A stretch of DNA of 64,000 nt from Marinobacter orientalis (lineage in GTDB: Bacteria > Pseudomonadota > Gammaproteobacteria > Pseudomonadales > Oleiphilaceae). The notes below the pieces were generated by a model. That model worked only from the letters and a program-made list of their open reading frames with translations. It searched no databases and was not told the DNA's origin. The translations under genes were made by a program, and so were the position numbers. The stretch lies in contig NZ_SRZX01000002.1 of assembly GCF_004792665.1 (NCBI RefSeq), positions 372,001-436,000 of the forward strand, written 5' to 3'. Position 1 is the stretch's first letter; each line of letters starts with the position of its first letter. Positions 9,514-18,994 of this stretch are shown in pieces.

Positions 9514-10545
9514 TCATGGGCTGCCGACCACTCCCGGCTCCATCTCCAGCGCGATACCGAAGCGCGCCTTTACCTCACCGCGAATCCTGTCCGCCAATTC
9601 CAGCACATCCTCGCCACTGCCATGGGAGTGGTTTACCAGCACCAGAGCCTGCCGGTTGTGAACGCCAACCCTGCCATTGCGGTACCCCTTCCAGCCACAC
9701 TGGTCAATCAACCATGCTGCCGCAATCTTGGCACTGTCATCACCGGGATAGCCGGCGATATCCGGATAGGCCTGCTGTAAGGCGTGCCAGGTTTCGATGG
9801 GCACGACCGGATTCTTGAAGAAACTGCCGGCATTGGGAAGCCGGGCCGGGTCAGGCAGCTTGCGCCGCCGCACCGCCATTACCCCATTCGCCACATCCAG
9901 TGGCGTCAGACTGCGCGCATCACGGCCGTCAAAGTATTCGGCCAGGTCGCGGTAATCCAGGCAGAATGGCCGGGAGCGGGACAGTCGCAGACGGACAGTG
10001 GTGATGACATAGCGACCGGGTTCATGCTTGAACAGGGAGTCCCGGTAACTGAAATGACACAGACTGTTGGTGAGCGTGACTTCACGGCCAGTGTGTCGGT
10101 CCAGGGCACTGACTTCCAGCAGGGTATCCCGCAACTCCGAGCCATAGGCACCGATGTTCTGTACCGGCGCCGCGCCAACGGTACCCGGGATCAGCGCCAG
10201 ATTTTCAATACCGCGGTAGCCGACAGAGGCGGCGTACATAACCACGTCATGCCAGTTTTCACCGGCACCCAGTATCAGTGTTGCCTCGTCACCCTCTATG
10301 TGTTCCCAGCACCGGCGGGTTATCGCCATGCGAACAACCAGCCCCCGATAATCACCGGCAAACACCAGGTTGCTGCCACCGCCTAGAATCAGCGGCTCCA
10401 CCGACTTTTCAGCCGCCCAGGCCAATGCCTGCTTGAGCGCTTCAACAGAGGTCACTGGGACAAAATATCGAGCCCGGGCACTGATGCCCAGGCTGTTCAT
10501 GTCACCGAGGAAGACGTTCTCCTGGATCCGGGGCTGAGCGTTCAA
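9514..10545 (-). CDS. murB: UDP-N-acetylenolpyruvoylglucosamine reductase MurB
   Basis: MurB uses NADPH and FAD to reduce UDP-GlcNAc-enolpyruvate to UDP-MurNAc in peptidoglycan synthesis. At 343 residues it is a type I MurB like that of E. coli. The FAD-binding motifs PLILGGGSNLVFAG and GIENLALIPGTVGAAPVQNIGAYG (split, about residues 53-140) and the catalytic loop NAGSFFKNP are present. It is the last gene of a minus-strand run; the ATG overlaps the upstream phosphatase stop by 4 bases, which suggests translational coupling. Confidence 0.96.
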   Translation of the reverse strand: MNAQPRIQENVFLGDMNSLGISARARYFVPVTSVEALKQALAWAAEKSVEPLILGGGSNLVFAGDYRGLVVRMAITRRCWEHIEGDEATLILGAGENWHDVVMYAASVGYRGIENLALIPGTVGAAPVQNIGAYGSELRDTLLEVSALDRHTGREVTLTNSLCHFSYRDSLFKHEPGRYVITTVRLRLSRSRPFCLDYRDLAEYFDGRDARSLTPLDVANGVMAVRRRKLPDPARLPNAGSFFKNPVVPIETWHALQQAYPDIAGYPGDDSAKIAAAWLIDQCGWKGYRNGRVGVHNRQALVLVNHSHGSGEDVLELADRIRGEVKARFGIALEMEPGVVGSP

Positions 10546-11021
10546 GCCAATCGCTTCCGGATATGTTGCAGCAATCCCTCACTGGCTTCACTGATCAGGT
10601 CCAGCACCTGTTCGAAACCGTGATTACCGCCGTAATAGGGGTCGGGCACCTCATCATACCCGGAGCTGCCGAACCGCAAAAACAGGACCGGCTCGGTACC
10701 GCCGTGCTGGCGCCAGACGTCCCGCACATCCGCCAGATTCTGGCGATCCATAACCAGTACATAGTCGAAACTGTCCAGATCGTCGCTGCTGAACTGGCGT
10801 GCCCGCAGAGTGCCAATATCAACGCCGCGTTCCCGTGCTGCGGCAATGGCGCGAGCGTCGGGGGCTTTACCCACATGCCAGTCGCCGGTGCCGCAGGAGT
10901 CAATGGTTATCCGGTCATCAAGCCCTGCCTGCTCAACCACCTGACGGAAAACGCCCTCGGCGCTGGGGGAGCGGCAGATATTGCCGAGACAGACAAAAAG
11001 TACCTTTACCGGTGCTGTCAT
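10542..11021 (-). CDS. low-molecular-weight protein tyrosine phosphatase
   Basis: A 159-residue LMW-PTP. The P-loop CLGNICRS begins at Cys11, with the signature C-X5-R giving nucleophile Cys11 and Arg17. The acid loop DPYYGG is near residue 125. It removes phosphate from tyrosine or arginine on proteins; the target is unknown. It lies between kdsB and murB with 4-base overlaps on both sides, the same arrangement as in Pseudomonas. Confidence 0.9.
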   Translation of the reverse strand: MTAPVKVLFVCLGNICRSPSAEGVFRQVVEQAGLDDRITIDSCGTGDWHVGKAPDARAIAAARERGVDIGTLRARQFSSDDLDSFDYVLVMDRQNLADVRDVWRQHGGTEPVLFLRFGSSGYDEVPDPYYGGNHGFEQVLDLISEASEGLLQHIRKRLA

Positions 11022-11806
11022 GGTTTTGGGGCCTCCTTCTGCTGTGCTGTCATGGTTTGCCGCAGGCGCTCAAGATCCTGCCGCGTATCGACTCCTGACG
11101 GCGGTACCCGGCAGGCTTCTTCCACATGAATGCGGGCTCCATTATACAGCGCCCGCAGCTGCTCCAGGGATTCCGTCACTTCCGTCGGCGCTGGAGCCCA
11201 GGTGACAAAGTTCCGCAGAAGACTGACACGATACCCATAGATACCAATGTGGCGGTAATATCGCGCCCCTTCCGGTAACTGTTTCCGGGTGTCTGCAGCC
11301 TGCCATGCATCCCTTGCCCAGGGTATCGGTGCGCGGCTGAAATAATGCGCCATGCCGCGGTGGTCAAACACCACCTTGACCACATTGGGATTGAACACGC
11401 TGGCCGCATCCGAGATCTGTTCGCAGAGTGTGGCGATGGCGGCATCGGAGTGGATCTCCAGATTGGCAGCCACCTGGTCAATCAGTTCCGGCGGGATCAG
11501 AGGCTCGTCTCCCTGTACATTGACCACCCGTTCGTCCGGGCCGAAGTCCATCAGCCGGGCCACCTCTTCAAGGCGGTCGGTGCCACTGGCATGACCGGCG
11601 GATGTCATCACCACCTCTGCCCCGAACGCCCGGCAGGCTGCTTCAATCCTGGGGTCGTCGGTGGCTATGATCACGCGGCCGGCATTACTTTCGCAGGCGC
11701 GCTCATAGACATGGGCAATCATTGGTTTTCCGGCAATGTCGGCCAGCGGCTTTCCCGGCAGGCGGGTTGATGCGTAGCGGGCCGGAATCACAACGGTGTA
11801 GGACAT
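11018..11806 (-). CDS. kdsB: 3-deoxy-manno-octulosonate cytidylyltransferase KdsB
   Basis: KdsB activates Kdo with CTP to CMP-Kdo for the LPS inner core. The 262-residue product has the nucleotidyltransferase start [17 protein letters not shown], the [15 protein letters not shown] motif and [10 protein letters not shown]. It overlaps the phosphatase downstream by 4 bases and is 12 bases after ycaR, so it is clearly in the same operon as lpxK and msbA. Confidence 0.96.
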   Translation of the reverse strand: MSYTVVIPARYASTRLPGKPLADIAGKPMIAHVYERACESNAGRVIIATDDPRIEAACRAFGAEVVMTSAGHASGTDRLEEVARLMDFGPDERVVNVQGDEPLIPPELIDQVAANLEIHSDAAIATLCEQISDAASVFNPNVVKVVFDHRGMAHYFSRAPIPWARDAWQAADTRKQLPEGARYYRHIGIYGYRVSLLRNFVTWAPAPTEVTESLEQLRALYNGARIHVEEACRVPPSGVDTRQDLERLRQTMTAQQKEAPKP

Positions 11807-11818
11807 ACAGGCTTCCTG

Positions 11819-12007
11819 TCAGTGTTTATGCAGGCGCTCGTCAGTAGTCAGGGTACGAGCCTCGGTGGCAAGCATGACCGGTATACCTTCCCGAATCGGG
11901 AACGCCATCGCATCCTGATAGCAGATCAGTTCGGTCTTGTCGTCGTTGATCTTGAGATCTCCTTTGCAGACCGGGCATGCCAGCAGAGCCATCAGTTTCT
12001 TATCCAT
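11819..12007 (-). CDS. ycaR: Trm112-family zinc-ribbon protein (YcaR-like)
   Basis: A 62-residue protein with the Trm112 fold: it starts [18 protein letters not shown], then [20 protein letters not shown] (each shown as separate stretches). Only one CPVC pair is present. Trm112 proteins activate methyltransferases in eukaryotes and archaea; the role of bacterial YcaR between lpxK and kdsB is not settled. Its start overlaps the lpxK 3' end by 8 bases. Confidence 0.88.
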   Translation of the reverse strand: MDKKLMALLACPVCKGDLKINDDKTELICYQDAMAFPIREGIPVMLATEARTLTTDERLHKH

Positions 12008-13028
12008 GGTGTGTTCTCACAGTTTCGTTGGAATCCGGTGATTGACGACAGTGATTGACGCTGGCCATAAACGCTTCCGCGAACGACTCCGGAAGCCCGG
12101 CTTTGACGGCCAGCACCCAGGCATTGTCATGGGCAAACCCGCGGCATTTGACGGCGTCTTTCGCCGTCATTACCAGCCACTCCCCCTGTTCTGACTGCAG
12201 ATCTTCAGGGGTAAACCGGTGATGATCCGGCAGTGCACGTGGCCTGACCTGCGCGCCCAGGCCCTTCAGTGTATCGAAAAAACGTGCCGGGTTGCCGATT
12301 CCCGCTACCGCCCTTACCGGCTGCCCCCGGAGACGGTCCGGCGACAGGGTGTCGCCGGTAACCAGATTGCGCAGCTCCGTCGGAGCCAGGTTCATGGTGA
12401 ACTGGTGTTCGTGCTCGATGCCACCCAGATGGCCGCCATTGGCGATGACAAAATCGACTGAGGCCAGCCGTTCCAGGGGCTCGCGCAGCGGCCCTACCGG
12501 AATCAGGGCCCCATTACCAATGCCCCGGGCCGCATCGAACACCGCCAGCTCTATGTCCCTGGGCAATCGGTAGTGCTGGAGCCCGTCATCGCACACCAGA
12601 ATGTTACCCAGCTTCTGGTCCAGGGCCCAGAGGGCGCCGCGTTTGCGGTCCGGATCGACCACCACCGGGCAATCGGACTCCGCCGCCAGCATTACCGGTT
12701 CATCGCCTGCCACATCAGGGCCTGTTTCCGGAGTAACCAGCAAAGGATAGCGGTCGGCCTTGCCACCATAGCCCCGACTCAGTATAACCGGCTGCCAACC
12801 GCGTTCCCGCAGCAGCCGGACAAGGGCTGAGGTCAAAGGCGATTTACCGGTGCCGCCGGCGGTTATATTCCCCACCACCACCACCGGGACCGGAATGTTT
12901 TCGTTCCGGGCCAGCCACGCCCGACGTCTGCGGTTTTCGGCAATGGCCCGGTAAAGCCACGCCAGCGGATACAGTGGCCACAAGGGGCGCTTGTCGCCAT
13001 ACCATAGCCGGTCTACCAGCGCAGTCAT
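12000..13028 (-). CDS. lpxK: tetraacyldisaccharide 4'-kinase LpxK
   Basis: LpxK phosphorylates the 4' position of the lipid A precursor to give lipid IVA at the inner membrane. The 342-residue protein has an N-terminal amphipathic/membrane segment ([17 protein letters not shown]), the P-loop [15 protein letters not shown] near residue 55, and the DDGLQHYRL motif. Its start overlaps the msbA stop by 4 bases, so the flippase and the kinase are coupled, as in E. coli msbA-lpxK. Confidence 0.95.
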   Translation of the reverse strand: MTALVDRLWYGDKRPLWPLYPLAWLYRAIAENRRRRAWLARNENIPVPVVVVGNITAGGTGKSPLTSALVRLLRERGWQPVILSRGYGGKADRYPLLVTPETGPDVAGDEPVMLAAESDCPVVVDPDRKRGALWALDQKLGNILVCDDGLQHYRLPRDIELAVFDAARGIGNGALIPVGPLREPLERLASVDFVIANGGHLGGIEHEHQFTMNLAPTELRNLVTGDTLSPDRLRGQPVRAVAGIGNPARFFDTLKGLGAQVRPRALPDHHRFTPEDLQSEQGEWLVMTAKDAVKCRGFAHDNAWVLAVKAGLPESFAEAFMASVNHCRQSPDSNETVRTHHG

Positions 13029-14800
13029 GCCTGCTCGCTGAATTGCATCTGATGAAGCTGGGCGTAGGCACCGCCTTTTGCAAGCAGTTCTTCGTGGCGG
13101 CCGGATTCGATAATCGCTCCGCTTTCCATCACCAGAATGCGATCTGCGTTTTCAATGGTCGACAGACGATGGGCAATGACCAGGGTTGTCCTGCCTTTCA
13201 TGACCGTTTCCATGGCATCCTGGATGTGGCGCTCGGATTCGGTATCAAGAGCCGAGGTCGCCTCGTCCAGAATCAGCACTGGTGCGTCCTTCAGCAGCGC
13301 GCGGGCAATCGCCAGGCGTTGGCGCTGGCCGCCGGAGAGCATCACGCCGTTATCACCGATCATGGTGTCCAGACCTTCCGGCATGCGCTCGATAAACTCC
13401 ATGGCATGGGCCTTGGCGGCAGCGTCGACGATCTGTTCGCGACTGTGGTGCCGAAGAGCGCCGTAGGCAATATTGGCAGCGATGGTGTCGTTAAACAGCA
13501 CCACATTCTGGGTGACCAGCGCTATCTGGGCCCGCAGTGATTCCAGAGTGAATTCTTTCAGAGAATGGCCATCCAGCCGGATATCGCCGCCAGTGTATTC
13601 ATAGAATCTTGGCAGCAGACTGACCATCGTCGATTTGCCACTGCCGGAGCGTCCTACCAGCGCCACACTCTGGCCGGCCGGAATAGTCAGCGAGATGCCC
13701 TTGAGCACATCTTCCAGCTGATCCCGGTAGCGGAAAGACACGTTATCAAACTCGATATTGCCGTCGACCCGTTCCGGTGCGTAGCTGCCCGTGTCATGCT
13801 CGGGCTCCTCGTCCATGGTGCCAAACACGTCGTGGGCTGCCGCCACACCTTTCTGGATCTTGGCGTGCACCGAAGTAACCTGGCGGATGGGTTTGGCCAT
13901 GGTGGTTGCAGCGGTAATGAAGGCCACCAGCTCACCGGTGGTCATTGCCCCGCGGATTGGAGGGGCCAGCATGAACCAGACCAGTGAGGCAATGGCGATG
14001 GCCACCAGCACCTGAATCACCGGTATGCTGATAGCCTGGGTAGAGGCCATCTTCAGGCTCTGTTCCAGGTTTTTCTCGCTCACCTTGCGAAACCTCTCCC
14101 GCTCGAAGTGTTCACCACCGAAAGTACGAACGACCCGGTAGCCACTGATGGATTCCGACGCCACGTGGGTAATGTCGCCCATGGAACCCTGGATCCGCTT
14201 ACTGATCTTGCGAAACCGTTTGCTGGCATAGCTGACCACCAGGGCAATCAATGGCCCCACCGCCAGGAACACCAGCGTCAGCTTCCAGTTGGTATAGATC
14301 ATGAACCCGAGCAGGCCCAGGATCGTCAGCCCTTCCCGCAGCGTAATGGTGACTGCGTTAGTAGTGGCTTCGGCAACCTGTTCGACGTTGAAGGTGAGCT
14401 TGGATACCAGGCGGCCCGAGGCATTCTCATCGAAATACCGGGAGGGCAGGTTCAGCAAGCGGTCAAAAACCTGCTTGCGCAGGGCATTGATAACCTGCCG
14501 CCCGACATAGCTGATAAAGTACTGGCTCATGAAGGTACCCACACCGCGAAAGGCGAATACCGCCACAATGAGCAGTGTCAGTTGTATGCGGTTTTCAGCA
14601 GTAGGATTCTCCAGCGCGGTGATAACGTATTCCATCGCTGCAGCCATGCCGGTGGAAGCGGCTGCATAGATGACGTTTCCCACCACTGCCAGAGAGAACG
14701 CCAGCCAGAAGGGTTTCACATAAGCCAGCAGGCGCTTGTAGGTCGCCCAGTTGGTTGCCGGCTGCGCAACGGAATCGGCTGCAGAGGTGGAATCGCTCAC
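13025..14800 (-). CDS. msbA: lipid A export permease/ATP-binding protein MsbA
   Basis: MsbA flips lipid A-core across the inner membrane. The 591-residue half-transporter has six N-terminal membrane helices (about residues 25-320), then an ABC domain with Walker A GRSGSGKSTMVSLL, signature LSGGQRQRLAIARALL and Walker B VLILDEATSALD. In the Pseudomonas order I remember, lpxK is followed directly by the exbD/exbB pair, so msbA sits here as an extra member. It overlaps exbD and lpxK by 4 bases each. Confidence 0.95.
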   Translation of the reverse strand: MSDSTSAADSVAQPATNWATYKRLLAYVKPFWLAFSLAVVGNVIYAAASTGMAAAMEYVITALENPTAENRIQLTLLIVAVFAFRGVGTFMSQYFISYVGRQVINALRKQVFDRLLNLPSRYFDENASGRLVSKLTFNVEQVAEATTNAVTITLREGLTILGLLGFMIYTNWKLTLVFLAVGPLIALVVSYASKRFRKISKRIQGSMGDITHVASESISGYRVVRTFGGEHFERERFRKVSEKNLEQSLKMASTQAISIPVIQVLVAIAIASLVWFMLAPPIRGAMTTGELVAFITAATTMAKPIRQVTSVHAKIQKGVAAAHDVFGTMDEEPEHDTGSYAPERVDGNIEFDNVSFRYRDQLEDVLKGISLTIPAGQSVALVGRSGSGKSTMVSLLPRFYEYTGGDIRLDGHSLKEFTLESLRAQIALVTQNVVLFNDTIAANIAYGALRHHSREQIVDAAAKAHAMEFIERMPEGLDTMIGDNGVMLSGGQRQRLAIARALLKDAPVLILDEATSALDTESERHIQDAMETVMKGRTTLVIAHRLSTIENADRILVMESGAIIESGRHEELLAKGGAYAQLHQMQFSEQA

Positions 14801-15219
14801 TGGCCTTCCGCCTCACGCTCGGTAGTGATGCTGAGTCTGGCGAAGCCGAGACGACCGGCAACGTCCATGGCCCGAACCACGAACTCATGGGGTGTGCGGG
14901 CATCGGCGGTAATAATGAACGGCAGGGAGGTATTGTCACCCGCAAGTTCGCTGACGGCGCGCTGCAGTGTTTCGCGACGGTTATTCACCAGGCTGCGGTC
15001 GTTGAGAATATACTGCCCCTCCGCATTGATAACCACATCAATCAGCTTCGCTTCGGATTCAGACCGCTCACCATTGGCTTCCGGCAGTTCGATATTGAGA
15101 TGGCTTTCACGGGTAAAGGTGGTGGAAACCATAAAGAATATCAGCAGCAGGAAGACCACATCGATCAGTGGCGTCAGGTCAACCCCGACTTCCTGACTTC
15201 TCTGGCGCTTGAACTTCAC
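14797..15219 (-). CDS. exbD: ExbD/TolR-family biopolymer transport protein
   Basis: A 140-residue inner-membrane protein with a short cytoplasmic N-terminus (MKFKRQRSQEVGVDLTPLID), one transmembrane helix carrying the proton-pathway Asp of the LTPLIDVVFLLLIFFMV stretch, and a periplasmic domain. With ExbB it uses the proton gradient to energise an outer-membrane process. No tonB, tolA or tolB is adjacent, so the partner is unknown. It overlaps msbA by 4 bases. Confidence 0.9.
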   Translation of the reverse strand: MKFKRQRSQEVGVDLTPLIDVVFLLLIFFMVSTTFTRESHLNIELPEANGERSESEAKLIDVVINAEGQYILNDRSLVNNRRETLQRAVSELAGDNTSLPFIITADARTPHEFVVRAMDVAGRLGFARLSITTEREAEGQ

Positions 15220-15224
15220 GGTGT

Positions 15225-15851
15225 TCAGGCTCCTTCCACGTCGATTTCGCGGTCGCCGTGCACTACCTCAACCAGTTTGATGGCTTCCTGCTCCATGCCC
15301 ACAACGAGCTCATCCACACGGCGGATAAAGTAACGGTGAAAAATGAGAGCCGGAATGGCAACACTGAGGCCCGAAGCCGTGGTGATGAGGGCTTCGGAAA
15401 TGCCTCCCGCGAGATTGCCGGCATCACCGACGCCTGCGAGCTGGATTTCGGCAAACACCTTGATCATGCCTATGACGGTGCCCAGCAGACCAAGCAACGG
15501 TGTGATGGTCGCGACCGTGCCCAGGGGATTGAGGAAACGTTCCAGATCATGGATGACCTGGCTGGCCTCATGCTCAATGCTTTCTTTCATGATCTCGCGA
15601 CCATGCTTTGCGTTCATCAGCCCGCCTGCCAGGATGCGGCCCAGGGGAGAAGACGCCTGCAGGGCCTTGAGCTTGCGCCCGTTGAGCTCTTTTTTCTTTA
15701 TCCAGCGCCACAACTCGTTAATGGTGTGCTGTGGCGTTATCCTGGACGGTCTCAGTGTCCAGAAACGCTCAAGAATGATGGCAAGGGCAAGAATGGAACA
15801 GGCAAGAATCGGCACCATGAGGATGCCACCGGCTTTCAAAAGCTCGAACAC
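15225..15851 (-). CDS. exbB: ExbB/TolQ/MotA-family proton channel protein
   Basis: A 208-residue inner-membrane protein with three predicted helices: about residues 8-28 (GGILMVPILACSILALAI), 112-135 (GTVATITPLLGLLGTVIGMI) and 155-180. The TPLLGLLGTVIGMI motif is diagnostic of the ExbB/TolQ proton channel. It forms the motor with the ExbD encoded 5 bases downstream. It appears to be the first gene of the exbB-exbD-msbA-lpxK-ycaR-kdsB-phosphatase-murB unit. Confidence 0.92.
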   Translation of the reverse strand: MFELLKAGGILMVPILACSILALAIILERFWTLRPSRITPQHTINELWRWIKKKELNGRKLKALQASSPLGRILAGGLMNAKHGREIMKESIEHEASQVIHDLERFLNPLGTVATITPLLGLLGTVIGMIKVFAEIQLAGVGDAGNLAGGISEALITTASGLSVAIPALIFHRYFIRRVDELVVGMEQEAIKLVEVVHGDREIDVEGA

Positions 15852-15944
15852 GCTTGGTCTCCCTGATTGTTGGCAAGCCGCGCTACTTTAGCATAGCTAC
15901 TGGCGTAGGCCACACCCGGAATGTCACGGTTTTTATACGCAACA

Positions 15945-18338
15945 TCAGCGGCTTTCCGGTTTGCGTATCCAGAACGGCGTGTGCGCCCTGGCCTCCGTTA
16001 CCGACACTCCATCACGCTGCAATACCATCCGCACAGCACCGGATGTGGCCGTATTGAGCAGCCGGCTACCGGCGGACAGATACCGGCCTACCACATCGGG
16101 ATGGGGATGGCCGAACCTGTGCCGGTAACCTGCGCTGAATACCACCATATCCGGTGCCAATCCCCGCACCCATTGCTCTGAAGACGACGTTATGCTGCCG
16201 TGGTGGGGCGCCAGGACAATACGGAAAGCCGCTGCCTCCTGCCGGCGACCCGCAGTGAATCTGTTCTCTGCCCGCCGGGTGATATCCCCGGGCAGAACCA
16301 CTTCTGCATCTGCGGAGGCAGAGCGGATGGTCAGCACACAAGAAGCGTCGTTACCCTCAACGTTCCCGGGGCTGCGCCAGAACAACAGGTCCAGACTGCC
16401 CATTACCATGGGCTCGTGCTGAGCGCAGGATTTTATCGTCACACCGGAAACATCCGCCAGCATGCCGGTCACCCGCTCCGGTTCCCCGGTAATCACCTGC
16501 CCCACATCGAAGCTGTCAAACAACTGGAGCAATCCGCCAGCATGGTCGCCGTCGCCATGACTTATGACCAGGGTGTCGATGTGATGAACCCCCAGCTCTC
16601 TCAGATTGGGCACCAGCACCGAGTCAACCGCGGAATAGACGCCTTCCAGCGCCGGGCCGGTATCGTATATCAACACCTGTTGCCGATCACGTACCATCAC
16701 CGAAAGCCCCTGACCGACATCCCACACCCAGAGTTCCGGCACGTCCACCGGGGTATTTCCGGCCCCGCCGGGCACCTCCCTGACCAGCGCTACTGTTGCC
16801 CACAAAGCAGCCAGGCCAACGGTGGCCAGGCGAAAACCACGAAATGGCACCAGCAAAGCCACCATGACCACAACAGCCAGCAGCGCAAGTGTCGGCGCAC
16901 CCAGGCCCGGCATGACCACTTCCATATCAGCCAGGCGGATCAGGCCCTGCCATAGCACACCAAACACCAGGTCAAAAACGCTGATGACGAACTCATCAGC
17001 CACCGGCGCCATCGCCATTATCAGCGCCCCAAGCACCAGAACCGGCATGACCACCAGCGATACCCAGGGTATGGCAAACAGGTTGGCCACAAAGCCAACC
17101 ACAGCCTGGGGCTGGCCAAGCATTTCCAGAATTGGCCAGAGCGCGACAAACACCGCAAGCTGGGCAAGCAGTAACCCACGGAACCATCCGGCCTGGCGCA
17201 AACGCAGACTGAACAGGAGTACCAGAACGGAAACCGCTGCGAATGACAGCCAGAAGCCCTGATCCAGGGGTGAAAACGGGTCGCCCAGCAACACCAGAAC
17301 CAGTGCCCCGAGCAGTCCGGTGAAAGCTCCGGCTCTCCGCGCTCCCAGCAAAACCCAGCCGGCAATGAGCACCATGATCAGCGCCCGCCGGGTAGGCACT
17401 GAAAAGCCCGCCGCAAGCGCATAGGCGAAACTGGCAGCGGCGACACAGAAAAAGACGATGCCCCGCAGCCGGCCCGGCGATACCCGGCCCTGTGGCAGGC
17501 AGAGCAGTAATCGCCGGCAGACGAAGCCCGCGCCCGCCGCTATCAGCCCCAGGTGCAGTCCGGAAATCGCGACCAGATGTATCGTGCCGGTGGCCTTGAG
17601 GACGTCCCAGTGCCGGGGCTCCATGTGCCCACGGTAGCCGATCATCAGAGAGGCAATAAGCGGAAAATGCCTGGCCCTGGCAAGCCGCTCTGAAGCTGCC
17701 GCGACAAGACCGTTGCGCCAGCGGTGATAGTGACAGCCGCTACTGCAGTCAACGCTGCTGTCCGCAACCAGATCACGGATAGTGCCGGTGGCGCCGAACC
17801 CCTTCCGGTAAAGCCAGGATTCGTAGCGAAACCCCACGGGATTGACGGAGCCATGGGGACGCTTGAGAACCACCTCGAGCCGCAAGCGATGGGGAATGCT
17901 GGTTGTCGCCGCTTCGCCATACCAGGCAAGACGGATCTTCTGCGGCAACGATGTTGGCTCCGGAAGTTCAGGACGCCACGGCAGATGCCACTGATCGACA
18001 CAGAACGCAAAACGGACACTGCTGAAACTGCCGCTGGAGGGAACATCACACACATACCCGGACACTTCCAGAAGCTCCCCTTCCAGACCGGTCGGAAGCA
18101 TGGACTGCTGACGCATATCAGCCTGCCAGGCCGACCAGAGCATACCGGCCAGACCGCCAGCAACCAATACCGCGACAGTTCTGGATACCGGCTGAGCCGT
18201 GGCCATCAGCGTCACGAACGGGACTACCATCGCTGACATCAGCCAGGGCAGAGGTGGTAAGACCGCAAGGCTATACAGTAAGATAACGCCGCTGGCATAG
18301 CCCGCGAGGCCAACCCTGGCCATAAAACTTCCGGACAA
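15945..18338 (-). CDS. comEC: ComEC/Rec2 DNA-uptake channel
   Basis: ComEC carries single-stranded DNA across the inner membrane in natural transformation. The product (797 residues from TTG 18338) has an N-terminal membrane/DUF4131 part, the competence domain of many helices (about residues 200-480, including GTIHLVAISGLHLGLIAAG) and a C-terminal metallo-beta-lactamase domain with SHGDGDHAGGL. TTG at 18338 sits 6 bases after AGGAGG, whereas the next ATG (18323) is 21 bases away; the frame is open to 18425. All three domains look intact. No other competence genes are nearby. Confidence 0.9.
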   Translation of the reverse strand: MSGSFMARVGLAGYASGVILLYSLAVLPPLPWLMSAMVVPFVTLMATAQPVSRTVAVLVAGGLAGMLWSAWQADMRQQSMLPTGLEGELLEVSGYVCDVPSSGSFSSVRFAFCVDQWHLPWRPELPEPTSLPQKIRLAWYGEAATTSIPHRLRLEVVLKRPHGSVNPVGFRYESWLYRKGFGATGTIRDLVADSSVDCSSGCHYHRWRNGLVAAASERLARARHFPLIASLMIGYRGHMEPRHWDVLKATGTIHLVAISGLHLGLIAAGAGFVCRRLLLCLPQGRVSPGRLRGIVFFCVAAASFAYALAAGFSVPTRRALIMVLIAGWVLLGARRAGAFTGLLGALVLVLLGDPFSPLDQGFWLSFAAVSVLVLLFSLRLRQAGWFRGLLLAQLAVFVALWPILEMLGQPQAVVGFVANLFAIPWVSLVVMPVLVLGALIMAMAPVADEFVISVFDLVFGVLWQGLIRLADMEVVMPGLGAPTLALLAVVVMVALLVPFRGFRLATVGLAALWATVALVREVPGGAGNTPVDVPELWVWDVGQGLSVMVRDRQQVLIYDTGPALEGVYSAVDSVLVPNLRELGVHHIDTLVISHGDGDHAGGLLQLFDSFDVGQVITGEPERVTGMLADVSGVTIKSCAQHEPMVMGSLDLLFWRSPGNVEGNDASCVLTIRSASADAEVVLPGDITRRAENRFTAGRRQEAAAFRIVLAPHHGSITSSSEQWVRGLAPDMVVFSAGYRHRFGHPHPDVVGRYLSAGSRLLNTATSGAVRMVLQRDGVSVTEARAHTPFWIRKPESR

Positions 18339-18418
18339 TCCTTGTCCTCCTGATAGTTGGTCCTCCCCGGGCGCCGCACATTCCCGGAAACATCGTCCTG
18401 AGCAGGCAGAACTTCCCG

Positions 18419-18994
18419 ATGCCAAAGAAGTTCATGAAACGATATCTACCATCGCCGGAAAAGGTGCGCGCGATTGAATCGCTGCACTTCCTCGGTGATA
18501 TCCTTCATGAACCCAACCTGTGGCACATCAACCGGCACAGTGTTGCCCGCGCCTTCCTTGTGGGCATTTTCCTGGCCATCATCCCGATGCCTTTCCAGAT
18601 GCTTGCGGCAACGTTCTTTGCGATCTGGTTCAACGCCAACCTGCCACTGTCAGTGGTACTGGTGTGGATCAGCAATCCGGTGACCATGCCTCCCCTGTTT
18701 TACTTCAACTACAAGATCGGGGCCTGGATCCTTGACCGCCCGGTGCTGAATTTCGAGTTCCAGCTGTCCTGGTCCTGGCTCAGCGGGCGGCTCCTCGATA
18801 TCGGCATCCCCCTGTATCTGGGATCCCTGCTGGTAGCCACCCTGTCGGCATGCCTGGCTTATCTCATCATCCAGTTCCTGTGGCGTCGCAAGGTTCGCTC
18901 TGACTGGCAGCAACGCCGATCGACCCGCATCCGCTATCGCCGGCTGGCCAGGCAGGCCCGACAAGAGCGGAATCGTGACAGTCAAAGCTCCTGA
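18419..18994 (+). CDS. DUF2062 membrane protein
   Basis: A 191-residue protein matching DUF2062: N-terminal cytoplasmic part, then hydrophobic stretches at about residues 45-75 (ARAFLVGIFLAIIPMPFQM) and 75-105 (NLPLSVVLVWISNPVTMPPL), a third near 135-160, and a very basic, Arg-rich tail. The IPMPFQM and SNPVTMPPL motifs are diagnostic of the family. Function is unknown. It diverges from comEC and converges on lolD with a 13-base overlap. ATG 18434 is an alternative start. Confidence 0.82.
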   Translation: MPKKFMKRYLPSPEKVRAIESLHFLGDILHEPNLWHINRHSVARAFLVGIFLAIIPMPFQMLAATFFAIWFNANLPLSVVLVWISNPVTMPPLFYFNYKIGAWILDRPVLNFEFQLSWSWLSGRLLDIGIPLYLGSLLVATLSACLAYLIIQFLWRRKVRSDWQQRRSTRIRYRRLARQARQERNRDSQSS

